NCBI GenBank assembly: GCA_022376515.1
Contig: WTXI01000037.1
Coordinates: forward strand, 124,001-188,000
Direction: 5' to 3'
DNA length: 64,000 bases
Source: Lactifluus volemus
Lineage: Eukaryota; Basidiomycota; Agaricomycetes; Russulales; Russulaceae
The position numbers and the translations under genes are program-made. Below are positions 47,831 through 58,435 of this stretch, piece after piece. The notes beneath the pieces were generated by a model. It was given only the letters and a program-made list of their open reading frames with translations. It searched no databases and was not told the DNA's origin. How positions within the stretch are numbered: position 1 is the first letter of the stretch; every line of letters begins with the position of its first letter.

Positions 47831-48427
47831 TCACACCAAGAAATTTCCTGGGTCGTCGGCACCACCAGGACCGCTGTCAACTGGTCGGGCAAAGGGAGCT
47901 CCTGGAGGAATAGGCCCCGGGATCGGGTCAAGAATCGCGGCAACGGGCAGTACCAGGTTGGTAGGAACAGGACCTCGTAGCATCGTCGAAAAGTTTCCGC
48001 CAAGTGCTATATTTTCAGTAATGTCCATTATTGCCAACTGATCGATCCTGCTCATACGAAGTCCCTTCACTGTCGAGCTCAGTTTGTTTGGTGGCAAGAT
48101 GTTCCCCAAATCCGTCATTGTGTTGAAGATGTGTGCTGGTGGGGCAAATAGATGCACCCAATCTGAGTACTGGTTTCGAACAAATCCAGCCTGGAGAAGG
48201 CGCCGTTTCAAGCGCCTGTAAATATTGGCTGAGGGGAATGTTCAATAACAATATATGACATGATGAGAAAGATAAGCAGACATACATCGAGGGGAATTCC
48301 AGCCATGTGGCGCATCGTCTTCGTTCCGGCGTGTATAGATGTCGTAGCATATCGAGTATGCAGTTGGCGGAAACGCAAGTATTTGCAGCGGGACAGGTGG
48401 TTGGATGAATGCTATGGGAGCCGCCAT
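47831..48427 (-). CDS. Small protein with VapD/Cas2-like features
   Basis: Exon 1 starts MAAPIAFIQPP at 48427 and ends at a GTATGT donor. A short intron ending CCTCAG joins it to SNIYRRLKRRLLQAGFVRNQ. The order AYSICYDIYT (first strand), NIYRRLKRRLLQAGF (helix), VRNQYSDWVHL (second strand), a helix from IFNTMTDLGNI, and VKGLRMSRIDQLAIMDIT resembles VapD and Cas2 ferredoxin-like proteins, in which a GF-x-x-x-Q-S-type motif follows the first helix. The C-terminal tail is Pro/Gly-rich. Total about 175 residues, longer than VapD (about 95). The assignment rests on pattern reading, not on a search. It may simply be an agaricomycete-specific family of unknown function. Confidence 0.55.
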
Positions 48428-48879
48428 CTTTTGTCAAAAGGGTGATATGGTCAGATGGTATGCGGATTCGATCCCAGGACAGTGTGGTATAGGAGTAAGA
48501 CGATTATATTGTTTTTGGGGAAAAACCCCAGTCATTTATACATGAATTTTATGGACATTGAGATGCCAAAACAAGCAGTGTGACGTTGCTATTGCTATTT
48601 CTTTGAGCCGTCTCATCTCTCGCTTCAAAGCCCTCACTACTAGCCCTCGATCCTACAGACATCCCTCCTGGAGCAGTCACTGGAAGACAATGTGTTGAGG
48701 CTGTCAGTGCCCCGGCCTTGGATGACGCCGTGTAGAAGTTGGGAAGCGTGACTTGTCCTATTGTCCTCGAGGTGTCCGGAGATAGAGGAGAGGGGGGTGG
48801 GGTGCGCGCGGGAATAGCAGCAGCGGCGAGGGGAGATGGCAAGGGCCGCACAGAGTGGGGGGGGGGGGGGGGGGGCACA

Positions 48880-49085
48880 CACATGACAGCACAGGTCACA
48901 GGCGTCAGGCGCTTGGACCGTCGCAACAGCGACGCCCAAGTGACCGTGATGCCAATGGACCGTCTACGGTAGATGTGAAAAGGGGCCGCAGGGGGACAAA
49001 AGGGAAAAAGAAAACAAACTACAAAAGGATTAGTGTAAAAAGTCAAAAAAAAAAATCCTGACGCACCGATGGACCAGGCGCGAGA
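48880..49085 (-). repeat. Repeat block B, second copy at 57588-57870
   Basis: On the minus strand it shares GTAGACGGTCCATTGGC, CACTTGGGCGTCGCTGTTGC and a T-rich leader with the plus-strand block at 57588-57870. It contains an 18-base G run (plus strand, near 48858-48876) at its edge. It begins at the last codons of the COX18 fragment. Confidence 0.75.
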
Positions 49086-49681
49086 GAAACATAGAAGAGC
49101 CAACGAAGAGCGGGAGCTGCGTGAGTGGAGGGATGAGCATCAGACAGGGCCCGCATCTGCGCTCAACAAAGAGCGCGTTGCGTTGCGCGATCATGGGACA
49201 TGAGGCCTGAATGAGGGAGTGGAGTGGAATCGTGGAACGCACTGCTTTTCGGCCGCGTTCGCTGTCACGGTACGTTCGGCGGAGCTCTTACTTAGCCCCG
49301 CAAGGTTTCTCGACACGCATTTCGTGGAAGATCTGTCGTTGTACTAGAGGTCTTGCCTCATCCAGGGCGGGCACCACAAGGTCCTCCGCTCGCCATTGCC
49401 TTCTTTTATTCTTCCGGTTGTCAGTTGGCGAGATAATCTGATGCAGGGTACTCACCCAAACAGAGAACGGGATAGTGAATGTGAGACGAGATACGACGGT
49501 AAGTAAAATGATGGTTAACAAGTACCGCGGAAACGATAGAGGGCACGGAAGGGCTAGTGCAAAGTCTAGAAATCTGTCCTGGATGACAGAGGTAAATCGG
49601 CGCCTTCCCAGTCTGCCAACATGATCTTGTGCTGGTGAGAAGGGTCGCTGTGAGTCGCGCAGTATGTCTTCGCGCCAACAT
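49076..49681 (-). pseudogene. COX18: COX18 (mitochondrial Oxa1/YidC-family insertase), 5' half only
   Basis: Cox18 inserts the C-terminal tail of Cox2 into the inner mitochondrial membrane. The presequence MLARRHTARLTATLLTSTRS at 49681 is followed, after a one-base frame change near 49598, by SVIQDRFLDFALALPCPL and the membrane segment TIILLTVVSRLTFTIPFSVW. An intron leads to NKRRQWRAEDLVVPALDEAR. A later exon has MIAQRNALFVERRCGP and PPLTQLPLFVGSSMFLSRL, the conserved core. The sequence then ends at repeat B: no C-terminal membrane segments are found to the left before another gene begins at 48427. I read it as a truncated, frameshifted fragment. Confidence 0.7.
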
Positions 49682-49885
49682 GATCCCAGACTCAACAAGT
49701 TGAACCGTAACGCCGCCACTAGCGCCACCTCAGCGCCACTTGACAAAGTTCATAACTTTGGTCTCAATGGCATATCACACCGCAAGTTGGACATGCTTGC
49801 GAAAAGTAATAAAAGGCCATAGTGTACAGCAGTAATCATATCTCCGCTTAATAGTGATAGCAGGTAAAGTCTACTCGCACCCCGA

Positions 49886-50434
49886 TTAGTAGAAGACGAG
49901 TTGATGGGGATATTCACCTTGGAAAGGTTCCAGCTCGCCTTGAGGTACTTCGAAAGGCACTCTGTCTTCATCGCCGCAGCGAGCACCACCCTACCAACCT
50001 CCCCCTGATCCGCTACCTTGGACTCAGGGAATGATTCCTCCTTTGTCTTTCCGTCTCCTGACCGTGCCAATGTGCGCCTCTTTCCTGACTTGGAAAAGTA
50101 GGAGTCATCGACTTTTAAATCAACTGCAGTAGCCATCTTGAGTAGCTGACCGACGAAAGGAGGAAGGCCAAGTACACACTTTAAAAGTCTTGCGAGATTA
50201 CTAGTACTTGGGCTTGCGAACGTCCTCTGCGGGATAGAAGTGCGGTGCTTTCGATGTAGGGAAAAGGCGTGTCGCGCCATTTTTCTTGTCGCCCACCTGT
50301 ACCACCTTGGTTCGTGCCGTCTCTGGTTCGGCCGGTGCTATACCTGTTTTCCTGCCCTTGTAGAGCTGGTGCCGTGCATACACCTGCGAGCGTGAGAGGC
50401 AACCAATTCCAGGGACGAGTTCTTTGAGAGCCAT
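49886..50434 (-). pseudogene. RPL6: Ribosomal protein eL6 (RPL6) pseudogene lacking its core
   Basis: The N-terminal part MALKELVPGIGCLSRSQVYA through PTSKAPHFYPAEDVRKPK is recognisable eL6. It runs into a stop, and about 60 bp of unrelated sequence replaces the central SH3-like core of roughly 90-100 residues. The C-terminal part then resumes with AVDLKVDDSYFSKSGK, SKVADQGEVGRVVLAA and LSKYLKASWNLSK. One missing base before the end disrupts the expected EYPHQLVF-type tail, which is legible in the next frame up to the TAA at 49886-49888. The protein would not be a working ribosomal component. Confidence 0.83.
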
Positions 50435-50559
50435 CTGTGTATCTGTAGCAAGTTTGTCAGTGAATGTGCAAGAACAGATGGATATATAAATAAGGGTGTA
50501 TCGCAGGTGTCGTCCAACCATCCACCAAAACACAAGAGTATTTGCTCACAATATCGACG

Positions 50560-50770
50560 TCTTGAGGTCGCTGTCGCGGACATCAACAGAACGGTGGCGG
50601 CACCAGAGGGCGGGGCGACAGAGGATGCGAGAGAAGGGGCAATGACAGAGGGTGGGTAATGACGGCGACAAAGAAGGCGTGAGAGAGGGGAGGGTGATGA
50701 CAGAGGCGATGGCGGGAATAGAGAGAAAGCACAGGCATGGCAACAGAGAGGGTGCGATGAAGTATGAGCT
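50560..50770 (-). repeat. Repeat block A, second copy at 57340-57550
   Basis: Low-complexity CT/CCG-rich sequence, on the minus strand sharing ATTCCGCCATCGCCTC-like, CCCTCTGTC and CCCGCCCTCTGGTGCCGCCAC segments with the plus strand at 57340-57550. Here A and B are separated by 1.5 kb holding the eL6 and COX18 relics; at 57 kb they are about 40 bp apart. Confidence 0.72.
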
Positions 50771-53160
50771 GATGAACACCGCATGTTAATAACGTACACC
50801 AATATCTGCATTAGATTGCAAAGATAGAATTTCCCAGAGCCATCCACCGAAATGAAGACCGCTGGATGTGCGGGACTCGGATGCCACATAGGATTGTAAA
50901 TAAATATAGTCGTCCGCTTCATCAAATGCATATATCTATATCAGGGATACGGTCTGTGTCGACGAGGGAAAATCGAGCGGCGTGAATAGAGTGAACGCGG
51001 GATCATGCGAGAATGCGAGGAAAGCACGCGAAAACGAAAGGGGACTCGGAAAAAACAAATGGGTGCGACGACACCCTTACAACTGGATTGCTCGAAAGTA
51101 CTTATAGCGACTCTGGAGGTCCATAGTAGCTACCAATGTAACTACTAATAATTACTGTAATAAAAGTTGAAACAAGTGTGAATGGGAGAAATGACCGTCA
51201 CGGCGGGCGCACTCAATCCTCAAGTGAGACTGCGGTCTCGTGAAACGTGCGCCGAGAATGCCTCAGAAATGTACTAGAAAAGTTGTGAGTCAGTTCGAAA
51301 CACGAAATGATATAGTAAAATGGCTCGGGCGATCGCCCCCAACGAGGAGCGTCGTGATCGTTCAAGCTTCAAGTTGCTGTGTCACCCTCAGGCCGCCTGT
51401 GACTTGCACGTCCGAGTCTTTAAGTTCCTCGGGCCTCCCTGACCTTCCGCACTCTACTCCTTCCGGCCCTCGGCATCCAGCAACTCCTCCCAAATCGGCA
51501 TCACTGTGGGCACAGACGGTGATCCGAGGACATGTTGCTTGTGGAGGCTCTTCTTCAAGTTGTTCACATTGGCTACAACTAGTACCTTCAGTGATCGTCA
51601 TATATCAGAGGGACACAGAAAGAATGGCACAGTTGGGGTGATTGTGAACGATAAAGAGATATTTTCCATGATATACATGGCAAAGGGAACAAAGACAAAA
51701 GGAACAAAATTTCGAACGACAGAAACGAACAAACAGATATACTTCTAGTAAATGTAGTCGTGATGCTGGCATAAACACTTTGTAGTCTGGGGTAACTAAC
51801 TTACTTATGAGGCGAGTACCAGTCGCCTCTATTCCACCTTTCCTTTCAATATATCTCCAATTCTTCTGCCCACTCGCACATTCTGTCCCGCATACGTCGG
51901 CGGCGCCTCGAATACGAGCACGATCGTGTTCTCAAGGCAAAATCCGCTCAACTCATGCCCCTAGTTGGAGTGGCTGGCTGTTCAAGATCGGCAACGCGGT
52001 CGAGTAAACCGCCTCGTTGTATGTCCCCAGTGGCGGAGGACGTTCATAGACGTTCATGCGCAACCTGTGCGATCAAAATCTGTAAGGGAACGTCGATAGT
52101 TGACAAGAACGTTCTCCACACCTGATTTAAGTTGATCTTTGTGCTCCCCATGCTCGTTGCACTAACCGGGACCATGTTGAAACATCTGTGCCATCATCGC
52201 CCGAGCAGCGCGAGACGCTTGTTCAATACAAACAAGTTCTTGACGCGTCCGGCAACCTATGGTGAGACCAAAAATATCTCACCTGCCAGAAAAAATTCAG
52301 CTCGTGGAAAAGAAGGGAAGGGCCGGACAGATACCTTTGAAATGCAGCCGCTTTTCGAACACCCACGCTGTCGGATTGTGAAGCGATGATAACATCCAGG
52401 AGCAAGATATATTACGGCAATGAAGTGTGTGTTGCCTGGCTTGACCCGGGCAGTGCCGCGCTTCTGTAGGCGCGTGCAACCGGGGAACGCGTGGCGTGGG
52501 CCGAGCTCTTTGGCAGCTGAGGCACGGTTGGTGGCCGTCTCTTGAATGGGCCTGTCTGATTCGAGGACCGGCGCATCGACCCGTACGCCCCCCGGTCTGT
52601 CAGAATCTCTGGGCACTGTCACATCAGAAGTACGGGTGGCAAGGGTTGTGGGCGCAGAGGTGCCGATAAGTTGTGAAAGGTTGTACTCTATCTTGCAAAC
52701 TCGCGGTCGTCCACAATGGCCATCTCACGCACAGGGAACAGCACTGTCGTCGTGGTAAGGTTGGGCTTTCCGGTTCGAGGTCTGGGCCGCTCGATGCTGA
52801 GAAGTGCGTCGAGGGCATAGTTTAACCTGTTTGGCACGTGCGCCTTATACAGCACTGAAATGAAGGACCGTGCCATCTGTAGGGGAAACGAGAGCAGAGT
52901 GGGCGATGGGACGATAAAAAAAGGCACCAAGAGAAGGATACTCAGGAAGGTATACGAGCTCGATTTCTGTAAGGTCAACGCCGAAAAAGTGTGTGTAAAG
53001 CTTGAAGCCGATCGGTCAAAGCCAGATGGCAAGCTCAAACGAGTTGAGCCAGTCCTAGAGGCGAGAGAGTCACTTATCCTCTTGAACCTTGCCAGCACGT
53101 GCCAAAGACTGCGGTTATTGTTTGTCTATATTTACTACCACGTCTTTTGCTACTCCAATC
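50771..53160. other. Long intergenic region without a supported gene
   Basis: ORFs of 60-136 codons occur (for example 52688-53098 minus and 51240-51641 plus), but none shows family motifs or a conserved splice pattern. Confidence 0.45.
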
Positions 53161-54008
53161 ATGCCGAAAAAGCTTACAGTCGCAGAGCAGGCTATTGTCG
53201 CCAAAGCATCCCAAGATCTCTATCAATATGAAAAGACCTGCGAAGAACACTCGGCCGTCTTGCGTAAAGATTTAGAAGGAAGTACTAAAGCACACCAAGA
53301 ATACACAGCAAACTCAAACCCAATGGGCTTCACGCCACCCCGCGACGAATTCGACCGTTACATTGAAGAGTCGGAGAAGGTGCTCAAGAAGGAATGCAAA
53401 ACTTTGCTTGAGTATGCTGCGTATAAGTTTGATGGAGTGATGGTGCTAATCCACTGTTTTCTGAAGCCACCTTCATGTGGTACATGCAGCGTACTTTCTC
53501 TGCCGGCTCTTGATGAGAAAGATGTCCGAACACGGAGAACACGTTTATCTGGAATTCATTCGTCGAAAAGTGGAGCTCGAGTACGTGCTTGTGTTCTGGT
53601 CTAGTGTGCATGCCTATTAACACCTTCTTAAGCAAACAATATCCTTATGTTTTCCCTCCTGAGTCTCCCTCTGTGGTTATTCCATCTGAACCCGCGAAAT
53701 CCGATTATCCCCTCACCCTCTCTGCTCGTGCATTCGGGTCGAAAGAGGTTATGAACCTGCCTCGTGTTTCGCTCGAGGAGACGGATCTTATCCAATATCG
53801 ACGTCGTCCAGAACTGCTTCAGAGGGAGACCTTTGTGTCCTTCAATGAAGATGAAGCAGAGTATGAAGCTTTTCGTATTCCGGCGTTTCTTACTGCAAAT
53901 CAACAAAAAATCTTTTACGTAGTGTATGCTGACGAGGGTCCTGAAGCGGTGGCTTTTTCTAGCATCAATTTGTTTGACCTTCTTCGTACATCACAGCGGG
54001 TTATGTAA
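53161..54008 (+). CDS. Uncharacterised gene, frame uncertain in the middle
   Basis: The first exon starts MPKKLTVAEQAIVAKASQ at 53161 and looks helical and charged up to LLEYAAYKF. Homology-like text then continues in other frames: DGANPLFSEATFMWYMQRTF, then LLMRKMSEHGEHVYLEF and IRRKVELE, ending at a GTACGT donor. The last exon, KQYPYVFPPESPS to LRTSQRVM, is open to 54008. The middle can be explained either by two one- or two-base indels (a pseudogene) or by an 86-bp intron with a GTTTGA donor. I do not recognise the family. It is followed directly by the degraded duplicate of the NTPase-nuclease gene. Confidence 0.5.
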
Positions 54009-54124
54009 AGGACTTGTCTATCCCGATTCATTGATTTTCTATCACTTGGCGGCAAGAATACGAAAACTCAGGTTGAGCATAGTGTGGATGGTAGTACGGG
54101 TAACTTTGTTATTAGGTAGAAGTA

Positions 54125-54478
54125 GGATGTCTCACTTGGGCCGCCCACTGTACGTCCACCTCCACTGGCAGCAATGACCACGGTTTCAAAGAATCTAATC
54201 ACTTCCCACTTGTCATAAGTTTGGCTCACACTATGATGCACCTTGCCAAGATGAAACTACTAAACGCTCGCCCTGAGCTCACTGACAAAACCGTTACTGG
54301 GCCAGGCGCTTTGGCTTGCCTGTCAGTTCGCTTCGCATTGGAGTTTGATCGAGATCTGAGACTCAAAACCCCCTCACCCACAGAGCAACACCACCGCACT
54401 CGGCTGGTAAGATACGGCCCGCTCTTGCCGTAGCCTGGGCGTCAAGGCTTTTTCTCCGCCGTCAATCTCACTAGCTTA
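54125..54478 (+). pseudogene. Fragment of the NTPase-nuclease gene, nuclease domain deleted
   Basis: Matches 16783-17034 of the intact gene (SHLGRPL, the following intron, then KMKLLNARPELTDK and GALACLSVRFALEFD). A short internal deletion removes the ALAEDIKNNE stretch. At TTTGATC|GAGATCTGAG (about 54350) the sequence jumps to the equivalent of 18296, so about 1.26 kb, including all three REase motifs and the stop, is missing. The joint shows short microhomology. The rest matches the 3' flank up to the TA used by the Tc1/mariner-type element. Confidence 0.87.
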
Positions 54479-55381
54479 CAGTGACTTGCATATATATTCG
54501 GAAAAAGTGTTTCGCGCCAAGAACTTTGTATCTATTTGCCCATAGCCAAACAGTGACATCTGTCACGCTGCTCCTCAATATGCCTGCTGCAACCTCTACA
54601 GAACTGCGAGAACATATCATATGCTGGTTCTATGACTTCGAGCTTCCAGCAAAGGAGATTGTACTCCTTCAGGTTGTAGCCAATCAACAATTTATACCAT
54701 TCTTCTGTTGTAATATAAACTCAGCAAAAAAGAAAAGAAAAACGCTATTATTTCTTTGTATCTAACCTGTTGTAATATAAACTATGTTGTAGGTTAGGTG
54801 ACGGTGCTATGATGAAGCGAGGAAGATAATACTACTCACCTCAGCAAAAAAGAAAAGAAAAACGCTGAGGGAAGGGAGAAAACGCACAATGCGCATTTAT
54901 GTACTGATGGCCTGATGGGTACCATGTGAAACAAGCTGTGGAGCGGAAGGTACTCGAAGGGCACGAAAATGGGCAGGGTAAGCCCGAGTAAGGTAGCAAG
55001 AGAGCAAAATAGTCTAAACTACGAAGGCAAAGGATCATCAACAGTGGTGGTCCGTGCGCGGCCACTTTAGGGCTGGTCAATAAACGAAGATGAAATCACA
55101 ACATCTTCAGCTGTACGATACTTGTGGCACAGTTACCAATCCACTTGCACATCACACAGGCCAAAAATGCCTACTAGACCCTCAGGATCTTCAATACATT
55201 CAAAGCATCCTGGAAGCTTGACCTACAATGTATCTTGACGAAATCCAAGGGAAACTCTTTCAGAATCGTGAGATCGTGGTGTCTCTCAGTAACGTGACAT
55301 GAGGTCACTGTTTGTCATAGACAAACATGCACAAACTTCTTGGCGCGAAACACATTTTCCGAACAAATATGCAAGTCACTG
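54479..55381. mobile_element. Non-autonomous Tc1/mariner-type transposon, 903 bp
   Basis: Both ends read CAGTGACTTGCATAT inward and are flanked by TA (54477-54478 and 55382-55383). The inverted repeats continue with high identity for about 85 bp, including GTGTTTCGCGCCAAGAA and a second CAGTGAC copy further in. The duplicate locus at 18433 shows a single TA with no insert. A short ORF from 54580, MPAATSTELREHIICWFYDF, looks like the start of a transposase and is soon lost, so this is an internally deleted copy. An internal A-rich block (CTCAGCAAAAAAGAAAAG) occurs twice, at about 54718 and 54838. Confidence 0.93.
54580..54765 (+). pseudogene. Transposase N-terminal remnant in the 903-bp element
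   Basis: MPAATSTELREHIICWFYDF then ELPAKEI has the form of the helix-turn-helix start of Tc1/mariner-family transposases. After about 27 residues the similarity ends and a lysine-rich run leads to a stop. No DDE/D catalytic domain remains. Confidence 0.6.
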
Positions 55382-55383
55382 TA

Positions 55384-55720
55384 CTTTTTTGTCAAAACAA
55401 TCACTGGAGAATGTCAAGCCTTCCAGAAGGTCCTGGTATATCGAGAATTATTCGGTTCAGAGAAAATAATTGCAGGGGCTGATGACGTCGGGGGACTTGC
55501 ATCATACAACTGCAGTGGGATTACATGTAACTTAGCCATCGACCTCACACGTCGGCTAATGATAGCGCGCACTGGATTTGATTTGGTCAAGGTGGTCCAG
55601 ACCCGGGCAGGAGACTTCGTTGCGGATGAGGAAGGTGACACGATAATGAGAGTTTTATTAAACGCCCCATGTCCGCGAAGCTGTCTCTCTGGGATAGTTA
55701 CAACAACATGCTGGCATAAC
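55384..55720 (+). pseudogene. Relic ORF, second copy, left part (see 18459-18853)
   Basis: Reads ECQAFQKVLVYRELFGSEKI then IAGADDVGGLASY before the shared GITCNLAIDLTRRLMIARTG, with no stop at the TAG site of the other copy. The frame continues to CWHN, where the 2.7-kb element interrupts it. The remaining part is at 58436-58565. This longer open frame suggests a once-coding sequence. Confidence 0.6.
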
Positions 55721-57339
55721 ATCAGCAAAATAAAAAGTTGCTAGAGCGACCTAGAGAAGCCCGTCTAGTCACTCTAGCACTCTAGTTTTTGTGCTAGGCC
55801 TAGGATACTTGTATAGCTCTAGTCAGCAAAACTAGACCTAGTGGGCTCTAGTTTTGCACCTAGACCTAGTTTCTGTACCTAGACCTAGTTTCTGTACCTA
55901 GATCTAGTTTTGCACCTAGACCTAGTTTCACAACTAGGTCTAGTTTTTGACCTAGAGCCAGTTCTTCACAACGTAGTTCCAGTTCACATAAAATAGATCT
56001 ATTCACAAAGCTACAGATAATACATTTTACATAACAGCAACTTCGTCAACCACCCTTCCCTCCCACTGAATCATGCCCTCCATGGTGCCGCAGTGGCCTG
56101 TGTCCCATTCAGCGAGCGGGCGATGTGTCAATCAGCCCAACACATCTTGTCAAGTGCCATAACGAAGGTGGCAAAGGAGACAACGAGCTGCTGAGAAAGA
56201 TGGTTAGTGGAAGAATCAAGACAAACCCACGTGTTGCCCACCTCGCATATCCATAGTGCACCATTCATGCACACCCACGTCCCACGCTACAACTCTGGCA
56301 ACAAGGCGCGTCGACCCACCGGTACTAGCCCGGCATATGTGAGGGCAGAGCAGAGGTCGTTGCGTAAGACAGTAATGTCCCGGATCATCGTGGTGGAGAT
56401 GTAGTTCTGGGTTACAGTAAGTTGAAGAGGAAAGGGGTGAGAGAGAATAGGGAGGCACGTACATCTGCACAGAGGGCTCACATGGCACTGGGTGTCTCTT
56501 CTTGGCGTATCCGCATACATTTGTTGTACGCGTGAGTAGGTCGTCTTTCGCTGTCGCAAAGCGTGTGCGCACTCTGTGGGCAGCTCAGCTCAGACCTGTG
56601 GGTAACGGAGAAGGGGCTAGTTCAACATACTCTGTGGCTTCATCACGCTTATCTATAGGGTTCAGGAAAACAGGCTTCCAAGAAAGGCAGGCTGCGATGG
56701 TCAACATCGGGTCAACACATTGGAAACAGTGGCGAAAGTCGACATCTGAGAACGACCAGGATCAGAACTCGCAAGTCCATTGGGTGAAGTTGTTGACCTC
56801 ACCTTTCCGAGACAAAGATCAACAGGAAGGAGGGCCTGGAGAATCTGTGAGCAGACTGGTAGGTGTTTGTCAGTCTTTATCCTACCATGTCAGGTGGTGA
56901 GCCCAGACTGTCGTTCGACAGAGGAGAAGCGTCAAGGGCAGCCTCGCACCTCGTGCGCTTTGCGACAGAGACGGAATTTGTCGGACCTCTGGCAAGGATG
57001 AGGATTTCAATCAGCCTTACTTCATTTTCGTAGAGAAAGGGATTACTTCCTGACTGGGATTTGAGAACCAACAAGGGGTTATGGAAGTGAAAAGAGAGAG
57101 ACGGCGTGGCAACGAAAAAAATCAACAAGACACAAAATCAACCAATGCACAACAAGCAAACACACAGATAAATCAACGCAAATAAAGTGTCATGTGCATC
57201 TGTTGAATTGCACTCGCCGTCCCTCGGAGTTTGGGCGGAGTTTGGGCAGACTGACAAGACAATTTCTCCAAGTCGAGAAGTCCAACTGGGATGGTGTGAA
57301 CGGTGAACGTGTGAACGTTTGAACTCTCGCGCATTCCCC

Positions 57340-57550
57340 CCCTTCCTCCCGTGTCTGCTGTCTATTCCGCCATCGCCTCCGTCATCGCCATCCCGACTCT
57401 TGCGCCCTCTCTGTCGCCTTCATCGCACACCCTCTGTCGTCGCATCGTGTCGCGTCATCTGTTGCCCGCCCTCTGTCATCGCGTCGCGTCGTCTCGCTGT
57501 CGCCCGCCCTCTGGTGCCGCCACCCATCTGTCGATGTCGTAGTCACAGCA
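57340..57550 (+). repeat. Repeat block A inside the CTAG element
   Basis: CCATCGCCTCCGTCATCGCC, CCCGCCCTCTGGTGCCGCCAC and TCTGTCGATGTCG match the minus strand of 50560-50770. Pyrimidine-rich and tandem-like. Confidence 0.72.
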
Positions 57551-57587
57551 TCTCCCCCTCACTGCTGCGACTGCCGTGATCCGTTAG

Positions 57588-57870
57588 CATGGTCCACCGG
57601 TGTGTCGTGAATTATTTTTTTTCACTTTTCACGCTAATCTTTTTCTACAGTATTTTCTTTTATTTCTTTTTTCCCTGTTGTCCCCCTGTGTCCCCTTTGA
57701 GGGATGGCCTCGCGTCCACCCACTGACACGGAGGCGCGCCGTTTCCACCGTGTAGACGGTCCATTGGCGTCACGGTTGCTTGGGCGTTGCTGTTGCAACC
57801 GTCCGAGCCCCTGACGCCAGTGACTTGGTGCTATCACGTGTACCGGCCCCACTCTTTCTGTGCCGTCTTG
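57588..57870 (+). repeat. Repeat block B inside the CTAG element
   Basis: TGGTCCACCGGTGTGTC, a T-rich run, and GTAGACGGTCCATTGGCGTC with TGGGCGTTGCTGTTGC match the minus strand of 48880-49085. The match includes the last bases of the COX18 fragment (CTGGTCCATCGGTGCGTC). Confidence 0.75.
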
Positions 57871-58435
57871 CCCGGCCCTACCCACAGGGCAGCCTGGTCC
57901 AGCCCGAGATCACTCGCACGCGGTAGAGGGGATGTGGCGGTGGGGCGGGGTGGGTTGCAGGGTTGGTGCGCAACGGCAGCGTGGGTGGTGTCGGAAAAGC
58001 GGCGGAGTGTCGGGACAGCAACGGCGGCTGCGGTGGGACAACAACGGCGGCTGCGGCGGGACAACAACGGCTGTGTCAAACATAATGGCGGCGGTGGTAG
58101 CGAGGGATGGCCCCCAAGCAGTCTAGCATCATGCTTTTCCAATTTCATCCATTTATGTACAATACTGTACTAGATCTCGTTCAAAATACTAGTGGTGCCT
58201 AGAAACTTGATTAAATTGTAGGGATGACTAGGCAGTGGCTGGCCATGACTAGGTGCGACTAGAGAGTTTACATACCAAACTAGATCTAGTTCAAATACCT
58301 AGAAACTTGATTAAATTGTAGGATGACCTAGAAGTGGCTAGCCATGACTAGGTGTTACTAGAGCTAGCACCCTAGGTCACTCTAGCAGCTCTAGTCACTT
58401 CTAGTCACTCTAGCAATTTTACATTTTGCTGATGC

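Larger units (their letters stand above)
55721..58435. mobile_element. 2.7-kb TIR element with CTAG-packed ends
   Basis: The ends are ATCAGCAAAAT and ATTTTGCTGAT, an exact inverted pair, with further matching (AAAAGTTGCTAGAG and AAAATTGCTAGAG). The duplicate locus at 18766 reads CATAACGAACATGG, so the insertion is defined by comparison; AAC is present on both sides (55718-55720 and 58436-58438), a possible 3-bp target duplication. By my count the left 220 bp after the TIR holds 22 CTAG tetramers, many as CCTAGACCTAGTTT, and the right 270 bp about 19. The interior has no transposase I can recognise. It contains repeat blocks A and B. Superfamily is undetermined. Confidence 0.85.

Noticed and set aside
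50338..50931. 197-codon minus-strand ORF
   Set aside because: Covers repeat block A and overlaps the eL6 relic in another frame; low-complexity translation.
52688..53098. 136-codon minus-strand ORF
   Set aside because: Ser/Leu-rich translation without motifs, splice support or neighbours that make sense.
55861..55950. CTAGACCTAGTTT repeats considered as a CRISPR-like or satellite array
   Set aside because: Spacing is irregular, units are short and confined to the transposon end; no spacers or linked genes.
55741..55980. CTAG-rich end considered as a Helitron terminus
   Set aside because: The element has exact terminal inverted repeats and a small duplicated flank, which Helitrons lack.
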